From JAVBLV01 sp031553195 (GTDB taxonomy: Bacteria; Bacteroidota; Bacteroidia; Bacteroidales; P3), in contig JAVBLV010000071.1 in the NCBI GenBank assembly GCA_031553195.1, positions 1 to 59,177 of the forward strand: a stretch of DNA of 59,177 bases. The letters are read 5' to 3'. Both the position numbers and the translations under genes were made by a program. Shown piece after piece: positions 1-8,261 of this stretch. Below the pieces are notes generated by a model. It worked only from the letters and a program-made list of their open reading frames with translations. It had not been told where the DNA came from and made no database searches. Position 1 is the stretch's first letter; every line of letters begins with the position of its first letter.

Positions 1-233
1 GTTTTTTCATTATAACCAATTAGAAATCAGTTATAAAGATACGAATTTTCAAGGTCTTTTCCAAATATAAACCCACATATATTTTACTGATTATCAGAAA
101 AATATATCGACAATGATAATTTTTGTCATGTACTAAAAAATAAAGCTATCTTGTTTTCCATGGCAGTTATTAAAGAGATAAAAAGAACCTCTAAAAACTA
201 TTTCAACTGCAAATTCGTAACTTTGCAAAATGA
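1..233. other. Left edge, no gene seen
   Basis: AT-rich sequence with stops in all frames and no convincing reading frame. The only recognisable element is a promoter-like motif at 218-225, listed separately, next to the repeat that starts at 234. Confidence 0.5.
218..225 (+). promoter_or_regulatory. Candidate -7 element upstream of fic
   Basis: TAACTTTG matches the Bacteroidetes -7 consensus TAnnTTTG. No clear -33 TTTG is visible at the expected distance. A MITE-like repeat lies between this motif and the fic start, so the original promoter may have been pushed away from its gene. Confidence 0.35.
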
Positions 234-393
234 GTAACTGTTTAAATTTTTATGGAAGAGATTTTGAGGGATAAAAATGGCTATTTTGCAGACGGAATTT
301 TTCAAGAATAGTAGCGCTATTTGGTAAAAATTCCGGCAAAAAAGAAAGTTTTTAGATCCAAAATACTTCATGGAAAAATTTTCAAACAGTTAC
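234..393 (+). repeat. MITE-like palindromic repeat, copy A
   Basis: A ~160 bp element with terminal inverted repeats beginning GTAACTGTTTAAA and ending with the complement, AACAGTTAC. It has a nested inner palindrome (CGGAATTTTT ... AAAAATTCCG) around GTAGCGCTAT. Related copies lie at 14743, 27634, 28160, 38209 and 39907. It has no coding capacity. It lies directly upstream of fic. Same orientation as copies B and F. Confidence 0.8.
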
Positions 394-418
394 TAAAAAA
401 TGCAGCTAATATATCGAG

Positions 419-1189
419 ATGTTTCTTATTGTTTCTGATAATCTGTTGACACAATATCAATCTAATATTGACAATACAATTGGGCAAAAGTTTGATTATT
501 TGCATGATAGTGAATTGAGTACGGAAATATTTGATTTTTATACTTCTGTATCGGCAGTGTTTTCATCTAAAATAGAAGGAGAAAATATTGAATTGGATTC
601 TTTTGTAAAACACAAACGTTTTAATACAAAATACCAACCCGATTATACAAGAAAGACAGATGATTTGTATGAAGCCTATTTATTTGCCCAACAAACCAAA
701 CTTTCTGTCTCCTCATTAATGGAGGCGCATGCGAAGCTTACTCAACATATTTTACAAAAATCTCAAAGAGGAAAAATCCGTTCGGGAAACATGTTTGTAA
801 TTACCGAAAGCGGAAAGATCGAATATGTAGCCGTTTCTCCTGACAAAGTAGAGTCCGAAATGCAAAAGTATTATGCCGATATAGAAACTTTGCTTCTGGC
901 TCAACTCAGTTTTGAAGAAATTTTATACTATGCCTCCATGCTACATTTGGTGTTTGTAAAAATACATCCATTCTATGATGGAAACGGACGCACAGCAAGA
1001 TTATTAGAAAAATGGTTTATTTCAAAAAAATTAGGCCCCAAAGCATGGTTTATCCAATCCGAGAAATATTATTACGAACAACATCAATCTTATTATAACA
1101 ACATACGATGTTTGGACACAGAATACGAGGACTTAGACTATTCAAAAGCTTTACCATTTTTACAAATGTTGCCTAATGCTATCGTATAA
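419..1189 (+). CDS. Fic family protein (putative AMP transferase)
   Basis: A 256-residue Fic-fold protein. The catalytic motif HPFYDGNGRTAR is at residues 183-194 and matches HPFx(D/E)GNGRxxR, so the catalytic His and the phosphate-binding loop are intact. Residues 49-54 (SSKIEG) fit the inhibitory-helix motif (S/T)xxxE(G/N), placing it among Fic proteins whose inhibitory Glu lies N-terminal in the same chain. Such proteins transfer AMP, or more rarely other groups, to hydroxyl side chains of target proteins. The target here is unknown. It stands alone 45 bp upstream of alaS with no antitoxin-like partner. The start at 419 is the first ATG of the open frame. The MITE at 234-393 occupies most of its upstream region. 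Confidence 0.88.
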   Translation: MFLIVSDNLLTQYQSNIDNTIGQKFDYLHDSELSTEIFDFYTSVSAVFSSKIEGENIELDSFVKHKRFNTKYQPDYTRKTDDLYEAYLFAQQTKLSVSSLMEAHAKLTQHILQKSQRGKIRSGNMFVITESGKIEYVAVSPDKVESEMQKYYADIETLLLAQLSFEEILYYASMLHLVFVKIHPFYDGNGRTARLLEKWFISKKLGPKAWFIQSEKYYYEQHQSYYNNIRCLDTEYEDLDYSKALPFLQMLPNAIV

Positions 1190-1234
1190 ACCCAAATCAA
1201 CAACTTAACAAATAACCAAATCAACACAAAATAT

Positions 1235-3844
1235 ATGACTTCACAAGAAATTCGTCAAAAGTTTTTAGATTTCTTCCAAAGCAAACAACACCAGATTGTG
1301 TCTTCGGCGCCTATGGTGATTAAGAACGATCCTACCTTGATGTTTACCAATGCGGGAATGAACCAGTTCAAAGATATTTTTTTGGGCAATGCGCCGGTGA
1401 AATATTCCCGTATTGCCGATACGCAAAAATGTTTGCGGGTTTCGGGAAAACACAACGATTTGGAGGTAGTAGGACATGATACATATCACCACACCATGTT
1501 CGAAATGTTAGGAAACTGGTCGTTTGGCGATTATTTTAAAAAAGAAGCCATTACTTGGGCTTGGGAATTATTGACCGGAGTGTATGGAATTCCTAAAGAT
1601 CAATTATATGTTACCGTTTTTGGCGGCGATGAAAAAGAAGGTTTGGATAAAGATATGGAAGCTTACAATTTTTGGAAAGAATATATTTCTGAGGATCGTA
1701 TTCTGTTTGGCTCCAAGAAAGATAATTTTTGGGAAATGGGAGACATGGGGCCTTGCGGGCCTTGTTCTGAAATCCATGCGGATATTCGTTCCGAGGAAGA
1801 ACGAAAAAAAGTTTCCGGAAAAGATTTGGTCAATCAAGATCATCCACAGGTAATTGAAATCTGGAATCTGGTGTTTATTCAATATAATCGTTTAGCTAAC
1901 GGAAGTTTAGAACAATTGCCGGCCAAACATGTGGATACAGGAATGGGTTTTGAGCGTTTGTGCATGGTGTTGCAAGGCAAACAATCTAATTATGATACAG
2001 ATGTATTTCAACCTTTAATCCAAGCTTTGGCCAAAGAATCAGGAAAAACATACGGGCAAAATGAACAGGCCGACATTGCCATGCGGGTTTGTGCCGACCA
2101 CTTACGTGCAGTGGCTTTTGCTATTGCCGACGGACAATTGCCATCAAATGCCAAAGCCGGATATGTGATTCGTCGTATTTTGCGTCGAGCAGTGCGTTAC
2201 GGCTATACTTTCCTGGATTTCAAAGAGCCTTTCTTGTTTGAAATTTTACCGGTATTGGTACAACAAATGGGTGCCCAGTTTCCTGAACTTAAAGCACAGG
2301 AAATCCTTATCAGTAGGGTAATATTGGAAGAAGAGCAAGCTTTTTTACGCACGCTTTCAAACGGGATTTTGAAATTTGAAAATTATGTCAAAGGCAATTC
2401 CAACTTAAAAACGATTGAAGGCGATTTTGCTTTTGAACTCTTCGATACTTTTGGCTTCCCTATTGATTTAACTCAACTAATGGCCAAAGAAAAAAGTTTG
2501 GAAGTGGATATGCAAGGCTTTGCCAAAGGGTTGGAAGAACAAAAAAACCGTTCGCGCCAGGCGGCGGCTGTCGACACAGATGATTGGGTAGAAATCCGGC
2601 AAGGGGAGTACACTCAATTTTTGGGTTACGACATTCTTTCCTGCGAGCTGGAAATTCTTCGTTATCGTAAAGTAAAAACCAAAGACAAAGAATTTTATCA
2701 ATTGGTATTTGATCAAACGCCTTTTTATGCCGAATCGGGCGGACAGGTTGGCGACAGTGGTTTTATCGAGGTCAATGGCGAAAAAACGCCGATTTTCAAT
2801 ACCAAAAAAGAAAATAACCTTTCTGTACATTTGGTAAATAAATTGCCTTCGGATATTTCGGCTACTTTTACAGCGCAGGTAGACGGCGAAAAACGTCATC
2901 GAACCGAAAGTAATCATACCGCTACACACCTTCTGCATAAGGTTTTGCGAGATGTATTAGGCACGCATGTGGAACAAAAAGGTTCATTGGTGGAAGATAC
3001 CCGTTTGCGTTTCGATTTTTCTCACTTTTCTAAATTGACCGATGAAGAAATACGTACAGTGGAACGTAAAGTAAATGAGGCTATCCGGGAAAATATCATG
3101 CTTGAAGATTATCGCCAGATTCCTCTCGAAGAAGCGAATCAAATGGGAGCGATGGCTTTATTTGGCGAAAAGTACGGCGACACCGTTCGTGTAATTAAAT
3201 ATGGCGATTCTATTGAGTTTTGTGGAGGAACGCATGTTCATGCGACAGGAAATATAGGCATGTTCAAAATTATGACAGAAGGCGCTATTGCCGCCGGCAT
3301 TCGCCGTATAGAAGCCATTACCGGAAAAACTGTTGAAGATCACTTCTATTATATACAGGATGTTTTTCGGGATATCCGCGAACTGATGCATACTCAACAA
3401 GATTTTATGGGCGCTATCCGCAAAATGATTGAAGAAAATAGCGGATTAAAAAACCGTGTCGGCGAATTTTTGATTGAGCAGGCCAAAAACATGAAAAATT
3501 ATTTTATTGAGAAAGCTGAAACGATCAATAATCTGAGAGTTGTTTCAAACGTGGTTGAATTCGATCCCGAAGTATTAAAGAATGCGGTAATGATGCTGCG
3601 TAATGAGTTAGATCGTTTTGTTATTATTTTAGGCTCCGATTTTGGAGGAAAACCGAACCTGATTATTGCCCTCAGCGATGATTTAGTGAAGGAAGGCAAA
3701 AATGCCTCGACTATTGTACGCGAGGCCGCTAAAGAAATCCAAGGCGGCGGGGGAGGACAACCTAATTTTGCTACTGCCGGCGGTAAGAACTTGGAAGGTT
3801 TGGAAAAAGCAGTGGTGAAGGCAAGGGAGTTGTTGGTGGGATAG
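1235..3844 (+). CDS. alaS: Alanine--tRNA ligase
   Basis: Charges tRNA-Ala with alanine in the cytoplasm. At 869 residues it is full length. The class II catalytic core is N-terminal (NAGMNQFKDIF near residue 40, GNWSFGDYF near 94). The editing domain carries the zinc-binding HTATH near 560 and CGGTH at about 663-667. The C-terminal glycine-rich C-Ala region (GGGGGQPNFATAGG, from about 836) ends in the family-typical ELLVG. The first ATG gives the expected N terminus MTSQEIRQKFLDFF. The last ~120 bp recur in degenerate form at 4662-4799 beyond higBA, so the present 3' end may have been brought in or duplicated with that module. Confidence 0.98.
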   Translation: MTSQEIRQKFLDFFQSKQHQIVSSAPMVIKNDPTLMFTNAGMNQFKDIFLGNAPVKYSRIADTQKCLRVSGKHNDLEVVGHDTYHHTMFEMLGNWSFGDYFKKEAITWAWELLTGVYGIPKDQLYVTVFGGDEKEGLDKDMEAYNFWKEYISEDRILFGSKKDNFWEMGDMGPCGPCSEIHADIRSEEERKKVSGKDLVNQDHPQVIEIWNLVFIQYNRLANGSLEQLPAKHVDTGMGFERLCMVLQGKQSNYDTDVFQPLIQALAKESGKTYGQNEQADIAMRVCADHLRAVAFAIADGQLPSNAKAGYVIRRILRRAVRYGYTFLDFKEPFLFEILPVLVQQMGAQFPELKAQEILISRVILEEEQAFLRTLSNGILKFENYVKGNSNLKTIEGDFAFELFDTFGFPIDLTQLMAKEKSLEVDMQGFAKGLEEQKNRSRQAAAVDTDDWVEIRQGEYTQFLGYDILSCELEILRYRKVKTKDKEFYQLVFDQTPFYAESGGQVGDSGFIEVNGEKTPIFNTKKENNLSVHLVNKLPSDISATFTAQVDGEKRHRTESNHTATHLLHKVLRDVLGTHVEQKGSLVEDTRLRFDFSHFSKLTDEEIRTVERKVNEAIRENIMLEDYRQIPLEEANQMGAMALFGEKYGDTVRVIKYGDSIEFCGGTHVHATGNIGMFKIMTEGAIAAGIRRIEAITGKTVEDHFYYIQDVFRDIRELMHTQQDFMGAIRKMIEENSGLKNRVGEFLIEQAKNMKNYFIEKAETINNLRVVSNVVEFDPEVLKNAVMMLRNELDRFVIILGSDFGGKPNLIIALSDDLVKEGKNASTIVREAAKEIQGGGGGQPNFATAGGKNLEGLEKAVVKARELLVG

Positions 3845-3856
3845 GAGTATTTGATA
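3727..3856 (+). repeat. Direct repeat, alaS 3' end (copy in the gene)
   Basis: The terminal part of alaS and the first bases after its stop. It aligns along its length with 4662-4799, with scattered substitutions and a few single-base indels. The two copies bracket higBA, as in elements that integrate at a gene's 3' end and restore the coding sequence. Confidence 0.8.
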
Positions 3857-3932
3857 AATCGAGTTTTCAATAAAAGTTCGGGTAATCTTAAAAAATTGCT
3901 TGAGCTTTTTTATTTGATACAATGTTCACTTT

Positions 3933-3966
3933 TTTGCGAATATCCAAGAAAAAAGAATTACTTTTG
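3933..3966 (+). promoter_or_regulatory. Promoter of higBA
   Basis: A -33 TTTG at 3933-3936 and a perfect -7 TACTTTTG at 3959-3966, separated by 22 nt. This puts the transcript start near 3973, just ahead of the ATG at 3986. It supports that start over an upstream extension of the same frame. Confidence 0.6.
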
Positions 3967-3985
3967 CATAAACAAGAAAGATACT

Positions 3986-4309
3986 ATGGTTGTTACCTTT
4001 GGAAAAGAATACTTGAAAGAATTGTACGAAACGGGTAAAACAAGTAATCGAAAATATCGTTTTCAGCCCGAAATTATAAAAGCCTATGCAAAATGTATTT
4101 ATCGATTGCAGGAAGCCAAAGCAATTGAAGACCTCTATCAATTTCATTCTTTAAATTACGAAATACTCAAAGGCGACAAGAAGGGCTTATCATCTATACG
4201 AGTGAACGACAAGTATAGAATTGAATTTTCCGTGTCGACGGTAGAAGAAGCCGATGAAATAGTGCTTACCATTTGTAATATTATCGAGCTTTCAAATCAT
4301 TATAAATAA
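3986..4309 (+). CDS. higB: HigB-family type II toxin (RelE/ParE superfamily)
   Basis: A 107-residue protein resembling HigB-type mRNA interferases, which cut mRNA on the ribosome. The tail SSIRVNDKYRIEF is the family's typical C-terminal beta-strand block with basic residues. The frame is open upstream to 3851, but the promoter at 3933-3966 and family length favour the ATG at 3986. It is followed after 7 bp by the HigA antitoxin. The toxin-first order is characteristic of HigBA. The pair sits between two copies of the alaS 3' end, suggesting it arrived as a unit. Confidence 0.88.
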   Translation: MVVTFGKEYLKELYETGKTSNRKYRFQPEIIKAYAKCIYRLQEAKAIEDLYQFHSLNYEILKGDKKGLSSIRVNDKYRIEFSVSTVEEADEIVLTICNIIELSNHYK

Positions 4310-4316
4310 AAATGTT

Positions 4317-4643
4317 ATGAAAACCGCTGTTGTAAAAAAATCAAATCCGTATTATCCCATCCATCCCGGCGAGATAATCAAGGATGAAATCGAGTACCGA
4401 GGCATTTCGCAAAGGAAACTAGCCATGCAAATGGATATATCCTATACTATGTTGAACGAAATATTGAATGGAAAACGGCCTGTCAATACAGAGTTTGCGT
4501 TGCTTATTGAGGCCGCTCTCGGACTTGATGCAGAGATGTTGATAAACATGCAAACCCGTTACAATCTGCAAGTTGCGAGAAAAGACGCTAAAAACATTGC
4601 TCGTTTTAAGCAGCTACGCAAAGCATGTGCTTCTTTTTTATAA
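4317..4643 (+). CDS. higA: HigA-family antitoxin (XRE helix-turn-helix)
   Basis: 108 residues. The segment HPGEIIKDEIEYRGISQRKL (about residues 17-36) is the HigA signature, followed by a helix-turn-helix (LAMQMDISYTMLNEILNGKR). HigA binds and neutralises HigB and represses the shared promoter. It starts 7 bp after higB, so the two are co-transcribed. It ends a few bases before the decayed alaS tail copy. Confidence 0.9.
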   Translation: MKTAVVKKSNPYYPIHPGEIIKDEIEYRGISQRKLAMQMDISYTMLNEILNGKRPVNTEFALLIEAALGLDAEMLINMQTRYNLQVARKDAKNIARFKQLRKACASFL

Positions 4644-4661
4644 GGAATAGTTTGACAAAGC

Positions 4662-4799
4662 TGCTAAAGAAATCCAAGAGGGCGGGGAGGACAACCCAAC
4701 TTTGCTACTGTCGGCGGTAAAAATCCGGAAGGTTTGGAAAAAGCAGTGGTGAAAGCAAGGGAGTTGTTGGTAGGGGTAAAAGAGGAATGCTTTGATAAT
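4662..4799 (+). pseudogene. Displaced, decayed copy of the alaS 3' end
   Basis: About 138 bp matching alaS 3727-3856, including the stretch encoding EGLEKAVVKARELLVG, but with substitutions and a one-base loss in the G-run that breaks the frame. Read with the shift repaired, it continues past the present alaS stop by roughly ten codons (VKEECFDNF...). This suggests it is the former native 3' end, pushed downstream when higBA arrived. It has no start and is not expected to be translated. Confidence 0.75.
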
Positions 4800-4971
4800 T
4801 TTTTATAAGTTGTCAAAGCTCAAATCATTTATTCCCTTGTTGCCCTTAATTGAATAGGAATCGTTATCTCGTAAGAATTGTCAAAATGCACCTTGCTATC
4901 TAATTTTTTGCACAAGTTTTATTGTTTCATTTGGTTACGCATATTTATTTATTAAATTCAGGAAAATGTAT
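4800..4971. other. Spacer between alaS tail copy and DUF418 gene
   Basis: No gene seen. AT-rich DNA between genes that converge here. Confidence 0.5.
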
Positions 4972-6240
4972 TTATAACTTCATCCCGAGAAGTTTGCCGT
5001 AAGTCAAACTCCTCCAAATCCATTCCATGGGACCAAATTGATAACGTTTCAACCAATATTTGCTGATAAAGATTTGAATAGTAAAAATGATAATTGTTAA
5101 AACTAACCCCAAAGCAGGACCAACTTTACCATAAAGTCCCAAACCATAGCTATAAAAAATAGTTGTACAAACTATTGATTGAAACAGATAATTGCTTAAT
5201 GGCATTCTGCCCATATATGACAATGGTTTGAGCTTCAGCACCCATTTTCTGTTTTGATAAAGGAGTACAATTGAGGTCATGAAGAAAAGGCAAAGACCTG
5301 TATCTCCCAAAAATCCGGCTCCGGTATGAATCACACTATAAAAGGAAAAAAAGTCAGCTCCCATCAGATTTTTGCATATGAATTTCAAAATGCTCATTGT
5401 AAGACCTATAACAAGGCTCCATTTCCATATTTTTCTTATTAAGGTTAGGTTTGCTTCAATATTTTGAAAAATAGATTTTTTGCCGGCATAAAGCCCTAAC
5501 AGAAACAAGGGGAATATTACAAATATACTTGCAAATAGGTTGCTATACCCAAAAAGAGTATCAGTAGTACGCTGAGCCATTATTTCCGCAAAAGTTCCTT
5601 GTCCATAAACATGAAGCGAACTTTCTATCCTGCTTTCCATATCGGCAACCATTGGTTGCATTATATCGGTTACAGCTGTCGGGGCTAAACTCTTCATTAA
5701 AGCCATCAAAGCCATCAATAAAGCCATCAACAAAATAAATGCGCCGAAAAGTGAAACGGCCCATATTAGAATTGTTTTAGGTTTTCGATTAAAGAACAGA
5801 GGAAGCAGAAAACCAAGTAATGCATAGGTAACAAGTATATCTCCAAACCAGATAAAAAAGGCATGAACCAAGCCTATAAGCAATAGAATAAAAAGCCTTC
5901 TATAAAAAAGAAGGGTTGGCCTTGTAGTTTTAGCTTTGGCTCTTTCATAAAATATTGCAAACCCCAAACCAAAAAGGAAAGAAAACATAGTGTAGAATTT
6001 CCCTTGAATCAAGAGGCTGATAAATGAAGAGGCGATTGTGTCCCAAAGCCCTGTCCACATATTCTTGCCCAAAGCTTCGAAGTAGGTGGCAGGACTACTG
6101 AATATAGCCATATTTGCCATTAATATTCCCAACAAGGCAAAGCCCCGAATTACATCTAACACTTCTATTCTTTCCTGAGCCTGCACAGGTTGGGCTACAG
6201 GTAAATTATTTAAATCCGTATTCTGGGCTTGAATATTCAT
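4972..6240 (-). CDS. DUF418 domain-containing membrane protein (YeiB-like)
   Basis: A 422-residue polytopic inner-membrane protein. The N-terminal segment RIEVLDVIRGFALLGILMAN (about residues 22-41) is the hallmark of DUF418/YeiB proteins, which share the acyltransferase-3-like membrane fold (DUF1624/HGSNAT clan). About ten hydrophobic helices follow. The C-terminal third, with PLSYMGRMPLSNYLFQS and GPMEWIWRSLTYGK, is the DUF418 domain proper. Function is not established for the family. The gene stands alone and faces the alaS/higBA region. Confidence 0.9.
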   Translation of the reverse strand: MNIQAQNTDLNNLPVAQPVQAQERIEVLDVIRGFALLGILMANMAIFSSPATYFEALGKNMWTGLWDTIASSFISLLIQGKFYTMFSFLFGLGFAIFYERAKAKTTRPTLLFYRRLFILLLIGLVHAFFIWFGDILVTYALLGFLLPLFFNRKPKTILIWAVSLFGAFILLMALLMALMALMKSLAPTAVTDIMQPMVADMESRIESSLHVYGQGTFAEIMAQRTTDTLFGYSNLFASIFVIFPLFLLGLYAGKKSIFQNIEANLTLIRKIWKWSLVIGLTMSILKFICKNLMGADFFSFYSVIHTGAGFLGDTGLCLFFMTSIVLLYQNRKWVLKLKPLSYMGRMPLSNYLFQSIVCTTIFYSYGLGLYGKVGPALGLVLTIIIFTIQIFISKYWLKRYQFGPMEWIWRSLTYGKLLGMKL

Positions 6241-6394
6241 TTTATCAATTTTTTCTTTTAATGTTTTCAGTCAAATTGCATCATAACCATTGAGAAAGTT
6301 ATTAATCCTATTTTTTGAACAAAAACTTGCCTGCAAGGTTACAAAATAGATACCCACAATTCCACTTCATACGTGGATTTAAAAAATTTTGTGC
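6241..6394. other. Short AT-rich spacer
   Basis: Upstream region of the DUF418 gene. Nothing recognisable before the GC-rich island that follows. Confidence 0.4.
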
Positions 6395-6572
6395 CAAGAC
6401 ACAATGCCTACGGCATAAAGCCGGTTGTTCGCCGGCTCCTAACGTTCCGGCGGCTGCTTGCGAGCGGGCTTGCGGTGGACTTCACTATCCCACGAGACGA
6501 AAGCCGAAGCGGGCGACAAAAGTTCAATTACCGATTTCAGCCCGCTTGCAGGCAGGACGCAAGTTGGCAGTA
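6395..6572. repeat. GC-rich repeat-like island
   Basis: About 180 bp whose composition stands out sharply from its AT-rich surroundings. It includes GCCGGTTGTTCGCCGGC, CTAACGTTCCGGCGGCTGC and, at its right end, CGCTTGCAGGCAGGACGCAAGTT. The last segment is echoed by the hairpin at 28378-28415. It resembles the TAACG-type intergenic repeats seen in many Bacteroidetes. Open frames across it are low-complexity and not credible as genes. It abuts the 3' end of the T9SS gene at 6575. Confidence 0.5.
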
Positions 6573-6574
6573 GT

Positions 6575-7519
6575 TTATCTTTTTATTACTTTGAATGATC
6601 GCGTTCCTTCATTATATTCTATTGTAAGAAAATAAAGTCCTGATGATAAGTTATCTGCATCTAATGATATTGATGTATTATCAAATATATTTGAATAGTA
6701 AATAACATTACCTGTTACAGATAAAAGTCTAATTGTTTTGGGCAACCTCCCATTTGAGTTAAAATTTATCATAATCTTATCTGTAAATGGATTAGGAAAA
6801 ATATTTACTGTGTTGGAAAACTCGTTTTGGTTAATGCTAGTTGTAATGGAAAAATTACTTGTAAAAATTTTAGCACCATTGGCAGAATTCACATCCATAC
6901 CGCCCAAAATCATTTTATTTCCACTTATTGTGAGCGTATGCACGTTCCCCAAGTTTGCAAGTCCTGTTGTGCTAACTTCTGTCCAAGAAATTCCTTGGTT
7001 TGTTGATTTGTATAGTTTGTTTATGAAGCCACCAGATTCGTTATTGTATTTAACTCCATTCACATAAACATCTCCATTACTTGCCGTAACAAAGTCGGCT
7101 GGGGAATAGGTTTGGTCGTAGCCTGTCATTGATAGTATCCAATTAGCACCATTATCTGCACTTGTAAAAATTTTAGCACCATTGGCAGAATTCACATCCA
7201 TACCGCCCAAAATCATTTTATTTCCACTTATTGTGAGCGTATGCACGTTCCCCAAGTTTGCAAGTCCTGTTGTGCTAACTTCTGTCCAAGAAATCCCTTG
7301 GTTTGTTGATTTGTATAGTTTGTTTATGAAGCCACCAGATTCGTTGTCGTATTTAACTCCATTCACATAAACATCTCCATTACTTGCCGTAACAAAGTCG
7401 GCTGGGGAATAGGTTTGGTCATAGCCTGTCATTGATAATATCCAACTATTCTGACCAACTCCATTTAAAGAATAAATCAAAATTAAAAATAAGAGTGCTG
7501 TTTTTTTTATATCTTTCAT
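6575..7519 (-). CDS. T9SS type A sorting-domain protein with tandem repeat
   Basis: A 314-residue secreted protein. Residues 1-23 are a signal peptide ending GVGQ. Two nearly identical ~100-residue units follow, each starting WILSMTGYDQTYSPADF and containing a BNR-like block (KLYKSTNQGISWTEV) of the sialidase/propeller type. The last ~75 residues (from IFPNPFTDKIMINF) are a T9SS type A sorting domain that targets export and surface attachment through the type IX system. Two units are too few for a closed propeller, so the gene may be a shortened member of a longer family. Substrate unknown. Confidence 0.85.
   Translation of the reverse strand: MKDIKKTALLFLILIYSLNGVGQNSWILSMTGYDQTYSPADFVTASNGDVYVNGVKYDNESGGFINKLYKSTNQGISWTEVSTTGLANLGNVHTLTISGNKMILGGMDVNSANGAKIFTSADNGANWILSMTGYDQTYSPADFVTASNGDVYVNGVKYNNESGGFINKLYKSTNQGISWTEVSTTGLANLGNVHTLTISGNKMILGGMDVNSANGAKIFTSNFSITTSINQNEFSNTVNIFPNPFTDKIMINFNSNGRLPKTIRLLSVTGNVIYYSNIFDNTSISLDADNLSSGLYFLTIEYNEGTRSFKVIKR
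6857..7143 (-). repeat. Intragenic tandem repeat, C-terminal unit
   Basis: Nearly identical to 7160-7446 at an offset of 303 bp (101 codons), with only a handful of base differences. This indicates a very recent in-frame duplication or ongoing exchange between units. Confidence 0.9.
7160..7446 (-). repeat. Intragenic tandem repeat, N-terminal unit
   Basis: Partner of 6857-7143, the unit closest to the signal peptide. The differences include one Asp/Asn codon change (VKYDNE against VKYNNE). Confidence 0.9.
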
Positions 7520-7688
7520 CTGATTAAAAATTTAAAATTACGATCATGTTTAATTATAGTATTTCATTTTCTCATTGTCGTGTCACCGTTCTCAAAATTA
7601 CTGCCAACTTTTAGGTTGCTACCATTATACTTTTTAAATAATGGATTTGGACTTACAAATATACATATCTTTAATTCAATCTAACAAA

Positions 7689-7716
7689 AAAACGGGCAAT
7701 TTTCTCTGCCCGTTTT
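7689..7716 (-). terminator. Intrinsic terminator hairpin
   Basis: AAAACGGGCA and TGCCCGTTTT form a 10-bp stem around an 8-nt loop. On the minus strand it is followed by a run of seven U. On the plus strand only four T follow. It is therefore best placed to stop minus-strand transcripts arriving from 7717-8261, where no gene was found. Confidence 0.6.
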
Positions 7717-8082
7717 GGAAAAATGAATTAACGATTCAATAATATCAAACCTACTTTTATCCGCTAGCCTGTTTATATTTGCCGAGTTTTATTCGATATC
7801 CGGCAACGGCTTGGCATATTGTTCGAAGGCGAATACTTTAGTTGTTAAAGTTCAATTTTAGATAACGGTTTGTATAAACCTTATAACAAACAAATTACCT
7901 GATTCTTTTTAGGATAAAAAAGAGGCCTGTTTTTTCCGAGAAAAGTAACTACGGTAAACATGCAAAATCTCATGAAGATATTTATATGCTTTATTTTTAA
8001 TTAGTTGAGATTTGTTTGGGAAATTTTGTTCGTTTGCCCTGTAGTCCGACGCCTTCTTTTTACAACCAAAGAAAAAAAAATG

Positions 8083-8090
8083 TAACTTTG
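8083..8090 (+). promoter_or_regulatory. Candidate -7 element for DUF4290-murA
   Basis: TAACTTTG fits TAnnTTTG. A -33 TTTG is not evident. If used, it gives a leader of about 165 nt. Confidence 0.35.
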
Positions 8091-8261
8091 TATTCCTTTA
8101 TTTGGCTGCTTATTCGGCAATTTTTATTACGCGCTTAAAAGATTGCCAAGGATTTATTTTAAACTTCTACTTTTCATTTCTCAATCGCTATCGGAAAAAC
8201 AAGTAAATTGAAACGGGCAGTATAAAGGAGTAAATTAAAAAAGTCATCCTAAATTATTTTT

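Larger units (their letters stand above)
7520..8261. other. Long intergenic region between divergent genes
   Basis: About 740 bp with no convincing gene. It holds a strong hairpin at 7689-7716 and a -7 element at 8083-8090, both listed separately. The rest is AT-rich with no long open frame. Confidence 0.5.

Noticed and set aside
2477..2938. Long antisense frame in alaS
   Set aside because: Shadow of alaS codon usage. It overlaps the editing domain on the opposite strand and lacks any domain resemblance.
6315..6635. Plus-strand frames in the GC-rich island
   Set aside because: Arg/Ala/Cys-rich translations caused by GC-rich repeat DNA, without family resemblance, running into the T9SS gene.
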